Shown here piece after piece: positions 26,168-34,682 of a stretch of 64,000 bases of DNA. The notes under the pieces were generated by a model. That model ran no database searches and had not been told where the DNA came from. It worked only from the letters and a program-made list of their open reading frames with translations. How positions within the stretch are numbered: the first letter of the stretch is position 1; every line of letters begins with the position of its first letter. The DNA is from Streptomyces griseus subsp. griseus (lineage in GTDB: Bacteria > Actinomycetota > Actinomycetes > Streptomycetales > Streptomycetaceae): positions 124,001 to 188,000 of the forward strand of contig NZ_JOJE01000018.1 of assembly GCF_000720255.1 (NCBI RefSeq), read 5' to 3'. The position numbers and the translations under genes were made by a program.

Positions 26168-26776
26168 TCACACGTCCCTGTGAACCACGTCCCCTTGGAC
26201 CAGCGCGTGCAGATGCTGGTCGTGCCAGCCGTCCGCGTGCAGCAACGCACCCCGCATCGTGCCCTCGAAGGCGTACCCGGCCTTGGCGGCCACCCGGCAG
26301 GACGCCTCGTTGGCCACCGCGTGGCACAACCGCAGCCGGTGCAGACCGAGGTCGTCCAGAGCCCACCGGCCGACTCGACGGGCCGCCTCGACCACGACCC
26401 CGTTTCCACGGGCCGGGGGCAGCAACCAGTAGACGACCTCGGCGCTGCCGCCCGCCAGATCGACGTCGTTGAGCCCGACGAGCCCCATGGCCTCACCACG
26501 GCCCGGCCGCGCCACGGCCCAGACGGCACCGGTCTCGGCCCGCCACCGCTCGTGCATGCGCGCGATGCGCAGCCGTGCCTCCTCGGCCGTCCCCACGCTC
26601 AGGAGGTTCCACTGCCGGATCCCCGGATCCAGACCGGCGGCCACCAGGGCGCCGGCGTCGGCCGCTTCCCAGGGCCGCAGTTCGAGGCCGGAATCAGGCA
26701 GCGGCAGCACCGGCTGGGCGTTGTCGGCCATCCGGCCGGAGGGGACGACGGCAGGGACGGGTGTGCTGGGGATCAT
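26168..26776 (-). CDS. GNAT-family N-acetyltransferase (RimJ/RimL-like)
   Basis: The 202-residue protein has the GNAT core of the RimJ/RimL type: LELRPWEAADAGALV at the start, EAMGLVGLNDVDL, AEVVYWLLPPARGNGVVVEAAR (acetyl-CoA loop) and LHRLRLCHAVANEASCRVAAKAGYAFEG (typical strand-loop-helix). The first 35 residues are unstructured. Several in-frame starts are possible (26827, 26794, 26776); 26776 has AGGA eight bases upstream but the choice is uncertain. The substrate, a protein N-terminus or a small amine, is unknown. Confidence 0.88.
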   Translation of the reverse strand: MIPSTPVPAVVPSGRMADNAQPVLPLPDSGLELRPWEAADAGALVAAGLDPGIRQWNLLSVGTAEEARLRIARMHERWRAETGAVWAVARPGRGEAMGLVGLNDVDLAGGSAEVVYWLLPPARGNGVVVEAARRVGRWALDDLGLHRLRLCHAVANEASCRVAAKAGYAFEGTMRGALLHADGWHDQHLHALVQGDVVHRDV

Positions 26777-26895
26777 CGCGGAATCCTGCCACATGCCCGC
26801 GACTCCGCTCCCGGTAAAAGCCGTCATGGTCCGCCGTCTCCCTCACTACGTTATTGCGCAGTCCGATCACCGCTGCCCCTAGGAGACCGACCGTC

Positions 26896-27678
26896 ATGTC
26901 CGACCTCCGCACAGACGTGTCCCACTCGGCCCGGATCTGGAACTACTGGCTGGGAGGCACCGACCACTTCCCGGTCGACAAGGAGGTCGGGGACCAGATC
27001 CTCTCCTTCGTCCCGGCGCTGCCCCGCTCGGCCGTGGCCGACCGCCGCTTCCTGGCCCGTGCGGTGCGCCATCTGGCGGGGGAGGCGGGGATACGGCAGT
27101 TCCTGGACATCGGGTCGGGTCTGCCGACCGCGGACAACACCCACGAGGTCGCCCAACGGGTCGCGCCCGAGGCGCGGATCGTGTACGTCGACAACGACCC
27201 CCTCGTGCTGACCCACGCCCACGCGCTGCTGTCCAGCACCCCCGAGGGCGCCACCGACTACGTACAGGCCGACGCGCACGACCCGGAGTCCATCCTGCGG
27301 GAGGCGGCCCGCACCCTCGACCTCGACCGGCCGGTGGCCGTCACCCTGCTGGGCGTCCTCAACTTCGTGATGGACACCGAGGAAGCCGTGGCCATCGTGC
27401 GCCGCCTGCTGGACGCCGTCCCCTCGGGCAGCCACCTCGTCGTCTCCCACCCCACCACGGAGGTCGACGGAGAGGCGATGACGGGCGCGGTGGAGTACTG
27501 GAACAGCCAGGGTTCGGCCCCGATGACCCTGCGCGGCCGCGGCGACCTCCTCCGCTTCTTCGAGGGCCTGGAACTCCTCGACCCCGGCGTGGTCACCTGC
27601 TCGCGCTGGCGCCCCGACGCGGCCGAGTTCGACATCGTCGACGTGACGCACTTCGCCGGAGTGGGCCGCAAGCCGTAA
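26896..27678 (+). CDS. SAM-dependent methyltransferase, DUF574 (Methyltransf_19) family
   Basis: The 260-residue protein belongs to a family greatly expanded in Streptomyces. The family start is clear (RTDVSHSARIWNYWLGGTDHFPVDKEVGD), followed by QFLDIGSGLPTADNTHEVAQ (SAM loop), VYVDNDPLVLTHAHALL and GVLNFVMD. ATG 26896 has AGGAG about ten bases upstream. Targets are unknown; many family members lie beside regulators or biosynthetic genes, but this one stands alone. Confidence 0.92.
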   Translation: MSDLRTDVSHSARIWNYWLGGTDHFPVDKEVGDQILSFVPALPRSAVADRRFLARAVRHLAGEAGIRQFLDIGSGLPTADNTHEVAQRVAPEARIVYVDNDPLVLTHAHALLSSTPEGATDYVQADAHDPESILREAARTLDLDRPVAVTLLGVLNFVMDTEEAVAIVRRLLDAVPSGSHLVVSHPTTEVDGEAMTGAVEYWNSQGSAPMTLRGRGDLLRFFEGLELLDPGVVTCSRWRPDAAEFDIVDVTHFAGVGRKP

Positions 27679-27809
27679 CTCCACCGGCCCCTTCGGACAC
27701 GAAGCGGATTACCGACGTCCGCCGAATGGCGAGGGAGCCCGGGGAGGCGTATGCCGGAAGGGCACCCGGACCCATGAGAGCCCGGGGCACACTCACCCGA
27801 GGAGGAGCC

Positions 27810-28196
27810 ATGACCCAGTCCGGAATGCGGCCTGGAACGCAGTCCGCCGGCATGACCGCCATGAGCAGGGAGATGCAGGCCTGCGTCGAGGCGTGCATGT
27901 CCTGCCACACCGTCTGCGAGGAGACCATGAGCTCCTGCATGCAGGCCGGCGGCCAGGACCGCATGCACATCATGCGCGCCCTGATGGACTGCTCCGAGAC
28001 GACCCGTATGTGCGCCGACATGATGATGCGCCGCTCGCCGATGTCGGCCGAGATGTGCGCCATGTGCGCCAAGGCCTGTGACATGTGCGCCGAGGCGTGT
28101 ATGTCCATGCCGGACGACCCCATGATGATGCGCTGCGCCGAGGCGTGTCGCCGCTGCGCCGAGAGCTGCCGCACGATGGCGGGCGCCGCGATGTGA
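27810..28196 (+). CDS. Met/Cys-rich four-helix copper-binding protein (DUF326 / Csp-like)
   Basis: The 128-residue protein is almost one third Met plus Cys (26 Met and 16 Cys by my count). The Cys are arranged as CxxxC and CxxC pairs on predicted helices (ACVEACMSCHTVC, MCAMCAKACDMCAEAC, RCAEACRRCAESC). This is the pattern of DUF326 four-helix bundles related to copper storage proteins, which bind many Cu(I) ions inside the bundle. There is no signal peptide, so it would act in the cytoplasm. ATG 27810 follows GAGGAGGAG; an open frame from 27726 lacks such a site. No copper regulator is adjacent. Confidence 0.9.
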   Translation: MTQSGMRPGTQSAGMTAMSREMQACVEACMSCHTVCEETMSSCMQAGGQDRMHIMRALMDCSETTRMCADMMMRRSPMSAEMCAMCAKACDMCAEACMSMPDDPMMMRCAEACRRCAESCRTMAGAAM

Positions 28197-28211
28197 CGTC
28201 CCCCGAACGCG

Positions 28212-28242
28212 CTCAAGGGCACCCGCCGAGGGTGCCCTTGAG
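28212..28242. terminator. Terminator hairpin after copper-binding protein
   Basis: Thirteen-base perfect arms (CTCAAGGGCACCC and its complement) with a five-base loop, between two convergent genes. Confidence 0.88.
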
Positions 28243-28257
28243 TGTGTGCGCGAGGTC

Positions 28258-29535
28258 TCAGTTGCCGGAGACCGTGACCTTGTCGCCGTTGTTCAGCTCG
28301 TTCACCAGGGTCTTCACCTTCGTCTTGTCCCACTGAAGGTTGCCGTTGGGTGTATTGCCCGAGATGGGCATGTTGAGGGACATTCCGTCACCGCCGCTGA
28401 CGCCCTTCATCGCCCAGAACATCGACGCCAGGTCCCACAGGCTCATGTCCTTGTCGACGATCAGGGAGTCCAGGCCCGCGCCCATCGTCGGGTAGAGCTT
28501 GAAGGGGTTCAGGACCGTCGACGGGGTCGCCACCTGGTGGGCGAGGGCGGACAGGAACTTCTGCTGGTTCTTCGTGCGCTCCAGGTCGGACGCGGCGAAG
28601 GCGTGCCGGGTGCGGACGAAGGCGAGCGCCTGTTCGCCGTTCAGGGTCTGCCTGCCCGCCTTGAAGTCGGCGCCGGAGTACTTGTCCTTGAAGCCCTTGT
28701 CGATGGTGATCTCGACACCGCCGACCGCGTCCACGATGTTCGCGAAGCCGTTGAAGCCGATCTCCACGTAGTGGTCGATGTGCAGACCGGTGTTGTACTC
28801 GACCGCGCGGACCAGCAGCGTCGGGCCGTCCTCCGCGTAGGCCGCGTTCAGCTTGGTGTGCCGGCCCGTGCCCTTGAAGGTCTTGCCGGACTCCGAGCCC
28901 ACGTACGTCGGGATCTCCACGTCCGAGTCACGCGGGAGCGAGATCAGCGTGTCGCCGCTGCCGCCGACGTGCAGGATCATCATCGAGTCCGTCCGCTTGC
29001 CGTCGGCGGACCCGGTGTGCAGCTCCTTCTTCTGCGCGGAGGTCAGGCCCTCACGGCTGTCGGAGCCGACGATCAGGTAGTTGGTGCCGTCGCCCGCCTC
29101 GGGCCGGTCGATGACCGTCGACAGGTCGACCTCGCGCTTGAGCTTGGAGTCGGCCCAGAAGTACGTGCCGACGGTGGTCACCACCAGCACGGTGACCACG
29201 GTGATCGTCGTCCACTTGATCCGCCGTCGCCAGTTCGGCGCGGGGCGCTCCCGCATACGGGAACCGGGCAGATCACCCCCTCCGCCACCGCCGTACACCT
29301 GCCCGGTGTTGTAGCCGCTGTCGTAGCCCTCGCCGCCGTCGACGTACGACGGCTGCTCAGGGATCCCGCCGACGTACTGGGGCGGGCCGGAGTCGGGGCC
29401 GCCGCCGTAGGCGCCCGGGGCGGGCCGACGGACCTGCCGCATGACGCGCGCGCTCTCGGGCTGTGCGCTGCCGCTGCCGCTTCCGTACCGGGAGCCGCGG
29501 TTCTGGTCGGACCATCCCTCGGGCCAATCGTTCAT
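28258..29535 (-). CDS. LytR-CpsA-Psr (LCP) family wall-polymer ligase, paralogue 1
   Basis: LCP proteins transfer lipid-linked glycopolymers such as teichoic acids and other anionic polymers onto peptidoglycan outside the membrane. This 425-residue protein has a Gly/Tyr/Pro-rich cytoplasmic tail of about 100 residues, one helix (WTTITVVTVLVVTTVGTYFW) and an extracellular LCP domain with YLIVGSDSR, HVGGSGDTLISLPRDS, KLNAAYAEDGP, HYVEIGFNGFANIVDAVGGV and LAFVRTRH. It lacks the LytR_C domain seen in three of its neighbours. ATG 29535 has a weak GGGG site; the upstream open frame is not supported. It is divergent from a thioesterase gene. Confidence 0.94.
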   Translation of the reverse strand: MNDWPEGWSDQNRGSRYGSGSGSAQPESARVMRQVRRPAPGAYGGGPDSGPPQYVGGIPEQPSYVDGGEGYDSGYNTGQVYGGGGGGDLPGSRMRERPAPNWRRRIKWTTITVVTVLVVTTVGTYFWADSKLKREVDLSTVIDRPEAGDGTNYLIVGSDSREGLTSAQKKELHTGSADGKRTDSMMILHVGGSGDTLISLPRDSDVEIPTYVGSESGKTFKGTGRHTKLNAAYAEDGPTLLVRAVEYNTGLHIDHYVEIGFNGFANIVDAVGGVEITIDKGFKDKYSGADFKAGRQTLNGEQALAFVRTRHAFAASDLERTKNQQKFLSALAHQVATPSTVLNPFKLYPTMGAGLDSLIVDKDMSLWDLASMFWAMKGVSGGDGMSLNMPISGNTPNGNLQWDKTKVKTLVNELNNGDKVTVSGN

Positions 29536-29654
29536 GCGCCCCAGTGTGCAGGGCAGGGCCATGTGGCTTACAAGGTTCGTAGGAAAATAAGGGCCCGGCT
29601 GTTGCGAAGCTGACACAAATTCCGCAGATGTCACCTCAACATAAGGTGGAGGCC

Positions 29655-30212
29655 ATGACAGAACAGGCCTCGGCAGCGGAATCGGAAACTCCGGATATCC
29701 CGGGCAAGCCGACCGCGGCCTCCCGGACGACTCTCAGCCACATCATGACCCACAACGACACGAACCTGCTGGGGACCGTGCACGGTGGCGTGATCATGAA
29801 GCTCGTCGACGACGCGGCGGGCGCGGTGGCCGGGCGCCACTCCGGCGGGCCCGCCGTCACCGCGTCCATGGACGAGATGGTCTTCCTGGAGCCGGTCCGC
29901 GTCGGCGACCTCGTCCATGTGAGGGCCCAGGTCAACTGGACCGGCCGGACGTCCATGGAGGTCGGCGTGCGCGTCCTGGCCGAACGCTGGAACGAGTCCG
30001 CCCCGGCCACCCAGGTCGGCTCGGCCTACCTGGTCTTCGCCGCCGTCGACGCCGACGGCAAGCCCCGCCCGGTGCCGCCGGTCGTCCCCGAGACGGAACG
30101 CGACAAGCGCCGCTACCAGGAGGCCCAGATCCGCCGCACCCACCGCCTGGCCCGCCGCCGCGCCATCAGGGAACTCCGGGAGCGGCGCGCGGCCGAGGGG
30201 TACGAGGACTGA
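29655..30212 (+). CDS. Acyl-CoA thioesterase (hotdog fold, YciA/BACH type)
   Basis: The 185-residue protein has one hotdog domain with the motif HIMTHNDTNLLGTVHGGVIMKLVDDAAGAVA, then ASMDEMVFLEPVRVGDLVHVRAQV and SMEVGVRVLAE, typical of acyl-CoA hydrolases. The Asn-Asp pair and the Gly-rich helix start are in place. A basic C-terminal helix (KRRYQEAQIRRTHRLARRRA) extends past the domain. ATG 29655 follows GGTGGAGG. It lies between two LCP genes on the opposite strand; a link to lipid-linked glycans is possible but not shown. Confidence 0.9.
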   Translation: MTEQASAAESETPDIPGKPTAASRTTLSHIMTHNDTNLLGTVHGGVIMKLVDDAAGAVAGRHSGGPAVTASMDEMVFLEPVRVGDLVHVRAQVNWTGRTSMEVGVRVLAERWNESAPATQVGSAYLVFAAVDADGKPRPVPPVVPETERDKRRYQEAQIRRTHRLARRRAIRELRERRAAEGYED

Positions 30213-30242
30213 CCTCGCGCTTCGAGGCAAGCCCACGATGGG

Positions 30243-31706
30243 CTACCGGCATCCCACCTCGTCGCCCCGTACGACCGTCGACTCCGCCTGGTCCGGGTCC
30301 TCCGCGCGCACCTTGCGCACGGTGCGGAAGTCCGGCCCCGCGATCACCTTCAGGGTCGGTCCCAGACCGGGCACCGCCCGCAGCTCGCTGCCCGGCAGCG
30401 CGGCCGCGAGTGACCCCGCCGAGCGGTCCCAACGGGGATCGTGGGCCACGACCGTGCGCTTGACGGTGTGGTCCGCCGTCACCGGCCGTCCCGTCGTACG
30501 GAACCCCGTCGCCGCGAGCGCCGTGTCCACCCGTCGGCCGAGCCCGGACGTCGTCGTGCCGTTCTCCACCTGGACGCGGATCTGCTCCGGGGCCACCTCG
30601 ACGCGCGTGAACGGGCTGCGCGGCCGGGTCCCGGCGGACAGCTGCCTGTCGTCGCGCAGGGCCCGGAAGACGCGCTCGGAGCGGGCCGGGTCCCACTTCA
30701 GTGTCGAGCCGATGCCCCGCACCGCGTAACCCACCTGACCGATCGGCACCGTCGTGAACTCCGACGACGAGGGCGAGAAATTGCGCATCGCCCGCCCCAG
30801 GTCCAGCAGTTCGTCCGTGCCGAACCCCCGGTCCGCCCGCACCGACCCCAGCACCGCCCGTGCCACGTCCCTGAACCGCAGCGGGTTCAGCAGGACACCG
30901 GAGGAACTCGCACGGTCCACCAGGGCCGCCAGGAAACGCTGCTGGCGCTTCATCCGGCCCAGGTCGGAGGCCGTGTCGACGTGCCGGGAACGCACGTACT
31001 GCAGCGCTGCCCCGCCGTTGAGCGTGTGCGTGCCGGCCGGGAGGTCGAGGCCCGTGTAGGTGTCCTTCAACGGCTCGGCGGTACAGATCCGCACCCCGCC
31101 GAGCACGTCCACCGTCTTCATGAAGCTGGTGAAGTCGACCTCCAGATAGTGGTCGATCTTCACCCGGGTCATGTGCTCGACGGTCCGCACGGTCAACTGC
31201 GGCCCGCCCTCCGCGTACGCCGCGTTGATCTTCAGCGGATGTCCCGCGTGCCGCTTCCCGGTCGTCCGGTCGATGTGCGCGGGCGTCTCGACGAACGAGT
31301 CGCGCGGCAGACTGACCACGCTCACCCGCTCCCGGTCCGCCGAGATGTGCACGATCATGATCGTGTCCGTGCAGTGGCAGGGTTCCCCGCCCAGCCGGTA
31401 CCTGCGCCGCTCCGCCCGTGAGATCTTCTCGCGCCCGTCGGTCCCCACCAGCAGCACGTTCATGCCGTGGCCCGCCCGGGGCCGGTTCTTCATGTCCTTG
31501 AAGGCGTCCACCCGGTCGATGCCCGAGTCGAGGCCGGCGACCAGCGAGTGCCCGATCCCGGCGGCGGCCAGCACCACCACCGACAGCGTGGTCGCCGCCC
31601 GCATGGCCCAACGCGGCCGTTTGCGCCGTACGGGCATCCGGCCCGGGCGGCGGGACGGGGTCGGGGGGCGCTGCGGCCGGGCGGGGGGCCGAGGCGGCGT
31701 GGGCAA
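30243..31706 (-). CDS. LCP family wall-polymer ligase with LytR_C domain, paralogue 2
   Basis: The 487-residue protein starts with a basic Pro/Arg-rich tail, a membrane helix (AATTLSVVVLAAAGIGHSLV) and an LCP domain (VLLVGTDGR, HISADRERVSVVSLPRDS, KINAAYAEGGP, HYLEVDFTSFMKTVDVLGGV, LQYVRSRH). A C-terminal LytR_C domain begins near RVQVENGTTTSGLG. I place the start at TTG 31706 because GGAGG lies seven bases upstream (31714-31718). The longer open frame to 32144 overlaps the glycosyltransferase gene and is not coding-like. It converges on the thioesterase gene with a 30-base gap. Confidence 0.9.
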   Translation of the reverse strand: MPTPPRPPARPQRPPTPSRRPGRMPVRRKRPRWAMRAATTLSVVVLAAAGIGHSLVAGLDSGIDRVDAFKDMKNRPRAGHGMNVLLVGTDGREKISRAERRRYRLGGEPCHCTDTIMIVHISADRERVSVVSLPRDSFVETPAHIDRTTGKRHAGHPLKINAAYAEGGPQLTVRTVEHMTRVKIDHYLEVDFTSFMKTVDVLGGVRICTAEPLKDTYTGLDLPAGTHTLNGGAALQYVRSRHVDTASDLGRMKRQQRFLAALVDRASSSGVLLNPLRFRDVARAVLGSVRADRGFGTDELLDLGRAMRNFSPSSSEFTTVPIGQVGYAVRGIGSTLKWDPARSERVFRALRDDRQLSAGTRPRSPFTRVEVAPEQIRVQVENGTTTSGLGRRVDTALAATGFRTTGRPVTADHTVKRTVVAHDPRWDRSAGSLAAALPGSELRAVPGLGPTLKVIAGPDFRTVRKVRAEDPDQAESTVVRGDEVGCR

Positions 31707-31839
31707 GATGACACCTCCGGGCTGCGGCCGTGACGTGGGGGGATCCGTGAGCACCGTAGGCCCATACGATCTGTCGACCGGAGCAGCGCACCCGGCGGGG
31801 CGCGGGGCTGTCCCCCGTTCGCGGTAACGTGAGCCCCCT

Positions 31840-32868
31840 ATGAACGCCAACTCCGACGTGCAGCTCCCCGCCGTGTCCGTGATCATGCCCGTCCTCAACG
31901 AGGAGCGGCATCTGCGCGGAGCCGTCCAAGCGATCCTCGCGCAGGAGTACGCCGGCGAGATGGAGGTCGTCATCGCCCTCGGTCCGTCCACGGACCGCAC
32001 GGACGAGATCGCCGCCCAGCTCGTGGCCGAAGACGCGCGCGTGCACACCGTGCCGAACCCGACGGGCCGTACGCCGGCCGCGCTGAACGCCGCGATCAAG
32101 GCCTCCCGCCATCCGATCGTCGTGCGCGTCGACGGACACGGCATGCTCTCGCCGAACTACATCGCCACGGCCGTACGGCTGCTGGAGGAGACCGGCGCGC
32201 AGAACGTCGGCGGCATCATGCACGCCGAGGGCGAGAACGACTGGGAGCACGCCGTCGCGGCCGCGATGACCTCGAAGATCGGCGTCGGGAACGCGGCCTT
32301 CCACACCGGTGGCCAGGCCGCTCCCGCGGAGACGGTCTACCTCGGCGTCTTCCGGCGCGAGGCGCTGGAGCAACAGGGCGGCTACAACGAGGAGTTCATC
32401 CGCGCCCAGGACTGGGAGCTCAACTTCCGGATACGGGAGGCGGGCGGGCTGATCTGGTTCTCGCCGGAGCTGCGGGTGTCCTACCGTCCGCGGCCCAGCG
32501 TGAAGGCGCTCGCCAAGCAGTACAAGGACTACGGGCGTTGGCGGCACGTCGTCGCCCGCTACCACGAGGGCTCCATCAACCTGCGCTACCTCGCCCCGCC
32601 GACCGCCGTGTGCGCGATCGCGGCCGGGATCCTGGTGGGCGGCCTGCTCACCCCGTGGGGCTTCGTCGTCCCCGGCGGCTACCTCGCGGCGATCGTCGCC
32701 GGGTCGCTGCCCGCGGGCAAGGGGCTGCCGCTGAAGGCGCGGCTGCAGATCCCGGTGGCTCTCGCCACCATGCACATGTCGTGGGGCTGGGGCTTCCTCA
32801 CCAGCCCCCGCGCTCTGGCCAGGAAGGTCATCGCCTCCCGCCGCCCGGCGGTCCTCACCTCGCAGTGA
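31840..32868 (+). CDS. Family 2 glycosyltransferase with C-terminal membrane helices
   Basis: The 342-residue GT2 enzyme has VSVIMPVLNEERHLRGAVQAIL (nucleotide-sugar site), GPSTDRTDEIAAQL, VRVDGHGML as the DxD-type position (here DGH), YLGVFRREALEQQGGYNE and the acceptor motif AQDWELNFRIREAGG. Two or three hydrophobic segments at about residues 247-300 anchor it. Such enzymes build lipid-linked glycans, which the surrounding LCP proteins could attach to the wall. ATG 31840 is not preceded by a strong ribosome site. It is divergent from LCP paralogue 2. Confidence 0.9.
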   Translation: MNANSDVQLPAVSVIMPVLNEERHLRGAVQAILAQEYAGEMEVVIALGPSTDRTDEIAAQLVAEDARVHTVPNPTGRTPAALNAAIKASRHPIVVRVDGHGMLSPNYIATAVRLLEETGAQNVGGIMHAEGENDWEHAVAAAMTSKIGVGNAAFHTGGQAAPAETVYLGVFRREALEQQGGYNEEFIRAQDWELNFRIREAGGLIWFSPELRVSYRPRPSVKALAKQYKDYGRWRHVVARYHEGSINLRYLAPPTAVCAIAAGILVGGLLTPWGFVVPGGYLAAIVAGSLPAGKGLPLKARLQIPVALATMHMSWGWGFLTSPRALARKVIASRRPAVLTSQ

Positions 32869-32898
32869 GCACCGCCGCACGGGGCCCGGGCCCCCGCC

Positions 32899-34539
32899 CT
32901 ACCAGGTGAAGCCCGGGGCGATGTCCATGCAGGCCGACTTGTCGGAGGCGTTGAGGGCGTTGGCCGTGTCGGGCGTCGTGTCGTCCTCCTTCGGCGCCTC
33001 GTAGGCCGTACCCGACCGCCAGTCCGCGCCGACGACGAGGGTGACGCCGGATACGTCCGTGGACTTCTTCACCGCGCTGGTGGGAAGGCCGAGGACCTTG
33101 GCCACCCGCTCCGCGTCGCCCTGGAGGTCGGCGCTCGGGTAGCGGATCACCGTGGTCTTCTCGGACGCCGCCGTCGAGGGGTCCGCCACGGCCTGCGTGA
33201 AGCCCTTGCCGACCAGCAGGTCCTTCACGGCCGTCGCGCGCCCGCGGGCGGCGCCCAGCGTGGCGTCGGCGGTGCCGTTGCGGACCTGCACCGCGATCTC
33301 GCCGTCCGCGGCGGCCGGATCGGTCGCGGTCGGCTCCTCGGTGGCCTTCTTCTTGTCCTTGCCCTTGTCCTTGCCGTCGAGGGCGATGTCCTCACGCACC
33401 AGCCGGAACAGCTTGTCGGCGTCCTCGGTGGGCTCCACCCGCTCGCCGACGTACTGGTTCGGCATCGTCGTCATGGTGATGCGCTCGGTCGGCACCTTCT
33501 TCAGCTCGTTGGCCAGGTCGTACATCTTCTTGAGGCTGCCCAGGTCCGGGTCCACCGTGATCGCCTTCGTGGCGGCCTCGGCGAGCTTGCGCAGCTTGTT
33601 CGGGTTGCTGAGCGTGGCGTTCTCACGCAGCTCGCGGACCATCGAGTTCATGTACTGGTGCTGGGCCTTGGCGCGCGCGAGGTCGGTGTTGTCCTCGAAG
33701 CCGTAGCGGGTGCGCAGCCACTGCAGGGCCTGCTTGCCCTTGATGGGCCAGGTGCCCTCCTTGAGCCTGAGGCCCGAGCCCTTGCCGTCGCGGGTGTGCG
33801 AGTACACGTTGTCCCGCACACAGACCGGGACACCGCCGATCGCGTCCGCCATCGACACCACACCCGAGAAGTCGATCATCATGAAGTGGTCGATGTGGAT
33901 GTCGGTGAGCTTCTCCCAGGTCGCCACCGTGCAGCCCGGACCACCCCGGCTCAGCGAGCGGTTGGTGATCTTCCGGGTGAGCGCCTCGAACTTCTCGCCG
34001 GTCTTCGGGTCGGTGCACCTGGGGATGTTCACCAGCGTGTCGCGCGGCATGCTGACGACCGACATGTTGGAGCGGTCCGCCGACACGTGCAGCAGCATCT
34101 GGACGTCCGCGAGCGGCGGACCGTCGAAGGTGTCCTTGGCACCGCCGAGCTTCTGGTTCTCCTTGGTGTTCCGCGCGTCCGAACCGATGAGGAGGATGTT
34201 CAGCGGCGTCTGACCGGCGGCGTTGGCCTCCGTCTTGGCGGCCCGGTCCTTCTCGTCGCCGATGTTCAGCGCGTCCTTCTTGATGTTGCTGTTCAGATGG
34301 CGGTAGTAGAGGTACCCGGCCCCGGCGGTGCCCAGTATCACCATCGTCAGCACCGACGCCGACCAGCGCAGCGCGCGCCGTCTGCGTGGCCCCCGTCCGG
34401 CGCCGCGCGCGCCGCCACGGCGCCGGCCCCCACTGCCGCCGCGCCGGCCACGCCCGCCCGGTGTCCCCTCGCCCCGCGATCCGGAGGACGACGTGTCCCC
34501 GGCCGCGGGCGCCTCCCCCCGCACACTGCTGCCCGCCAA
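32899..34539 (-). CDS. LCP family wall-polymer ligase with LytR_C domain, paralogue 3
   Basis: The 546-residue protein has a Gly/Arg-rich cytoplasmic tail, a helix (SASVLTMVILGTAGAGYLYY), an LCP domain (LNILLIGSDAR, HVSADRSNMSVVSMPRDT, HFMMIDFSGVVSMADAIGGV, LQWLRTRYG) and a LytR_C domain (IAVQVRNGTADATLG...), ending in an Asp/Ala-rich tail and a late Cys. The start is taken as TTG 34539 with GGAGG eight bases upstream. Coding-like sequence in the same frame continues upstream (KRLTGRGADPWQAQGGE) to an ATG at about 34593, but that ATG is followed by ACC and a TAA stop, so an upstream start would need the stop to be absent. Confidence 0.92.
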   Translation of the reverse strand: MAGSSVRGEAPAAGDTSSSGSRGEGTPGGRGRRGGSGGRRRGGARGAGRGPRRRRALRWSASVLTMVILGTAGAGYLYYRHLNSNIKKDALNIGDEKDRAAKTEANAAGQTPLNILLIGSDARNTKENQKLGGAKDTFDGPPLADVQMLLHVSADRSNMSVVSMPRDTLVNIPRCTDPKTGEKFEALTRKITNRSLSRGGPGCTVATWEKLTDIHIDHFMMIDFSGVVSMADAIGGVPVCVRDNVYSHTRDGKGSGLRLKEGTWPIKGKQALQWLRTRYGFEDNTDLARAKAQHQYMNSMVRELRENATLSNPNKLRKLAEAATKAITVDPDLGSLKKMYDLANELKKVPTERITMTTMPNQYVGERVEPTEDADKLFRLVREDIALDGKDKGKDKKKATEEPTATDPAAADGEIAVQVRNGTADATLGAARGRATAVKDLLVGKGFTQAVADPSTAASEKTTVIRYPSADLQGDAERVAKVLGLPTSAVKKSTDVSGVTLVVGADWRSGTAYEAPKEDDTTPDTANALNASDKSACMDIAPGFTW

Positions 34540-34682
34540 CTCCAGCCCCTCCCCACCCTGCGCCTGCCACGGGTCCGCCCCGCGCCCCGTTAGACGCTTG
34601 ACGGACCCGTTTGGTTAGGTCATCCGACGTGTCGTTCAGATGACTTGACCCGCTTTTTGGATCACTCGGCGCACATGTGGGC

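Noticed and set aside
30166..32880. 904-codon minus-strand open frame across an LCP gene and the glycosyltransferase
   Set aside because: Composition is that of a shadow frame (Arg/Gly/Ala runs, no motifs), while real genes in other frames explain the same DNA.
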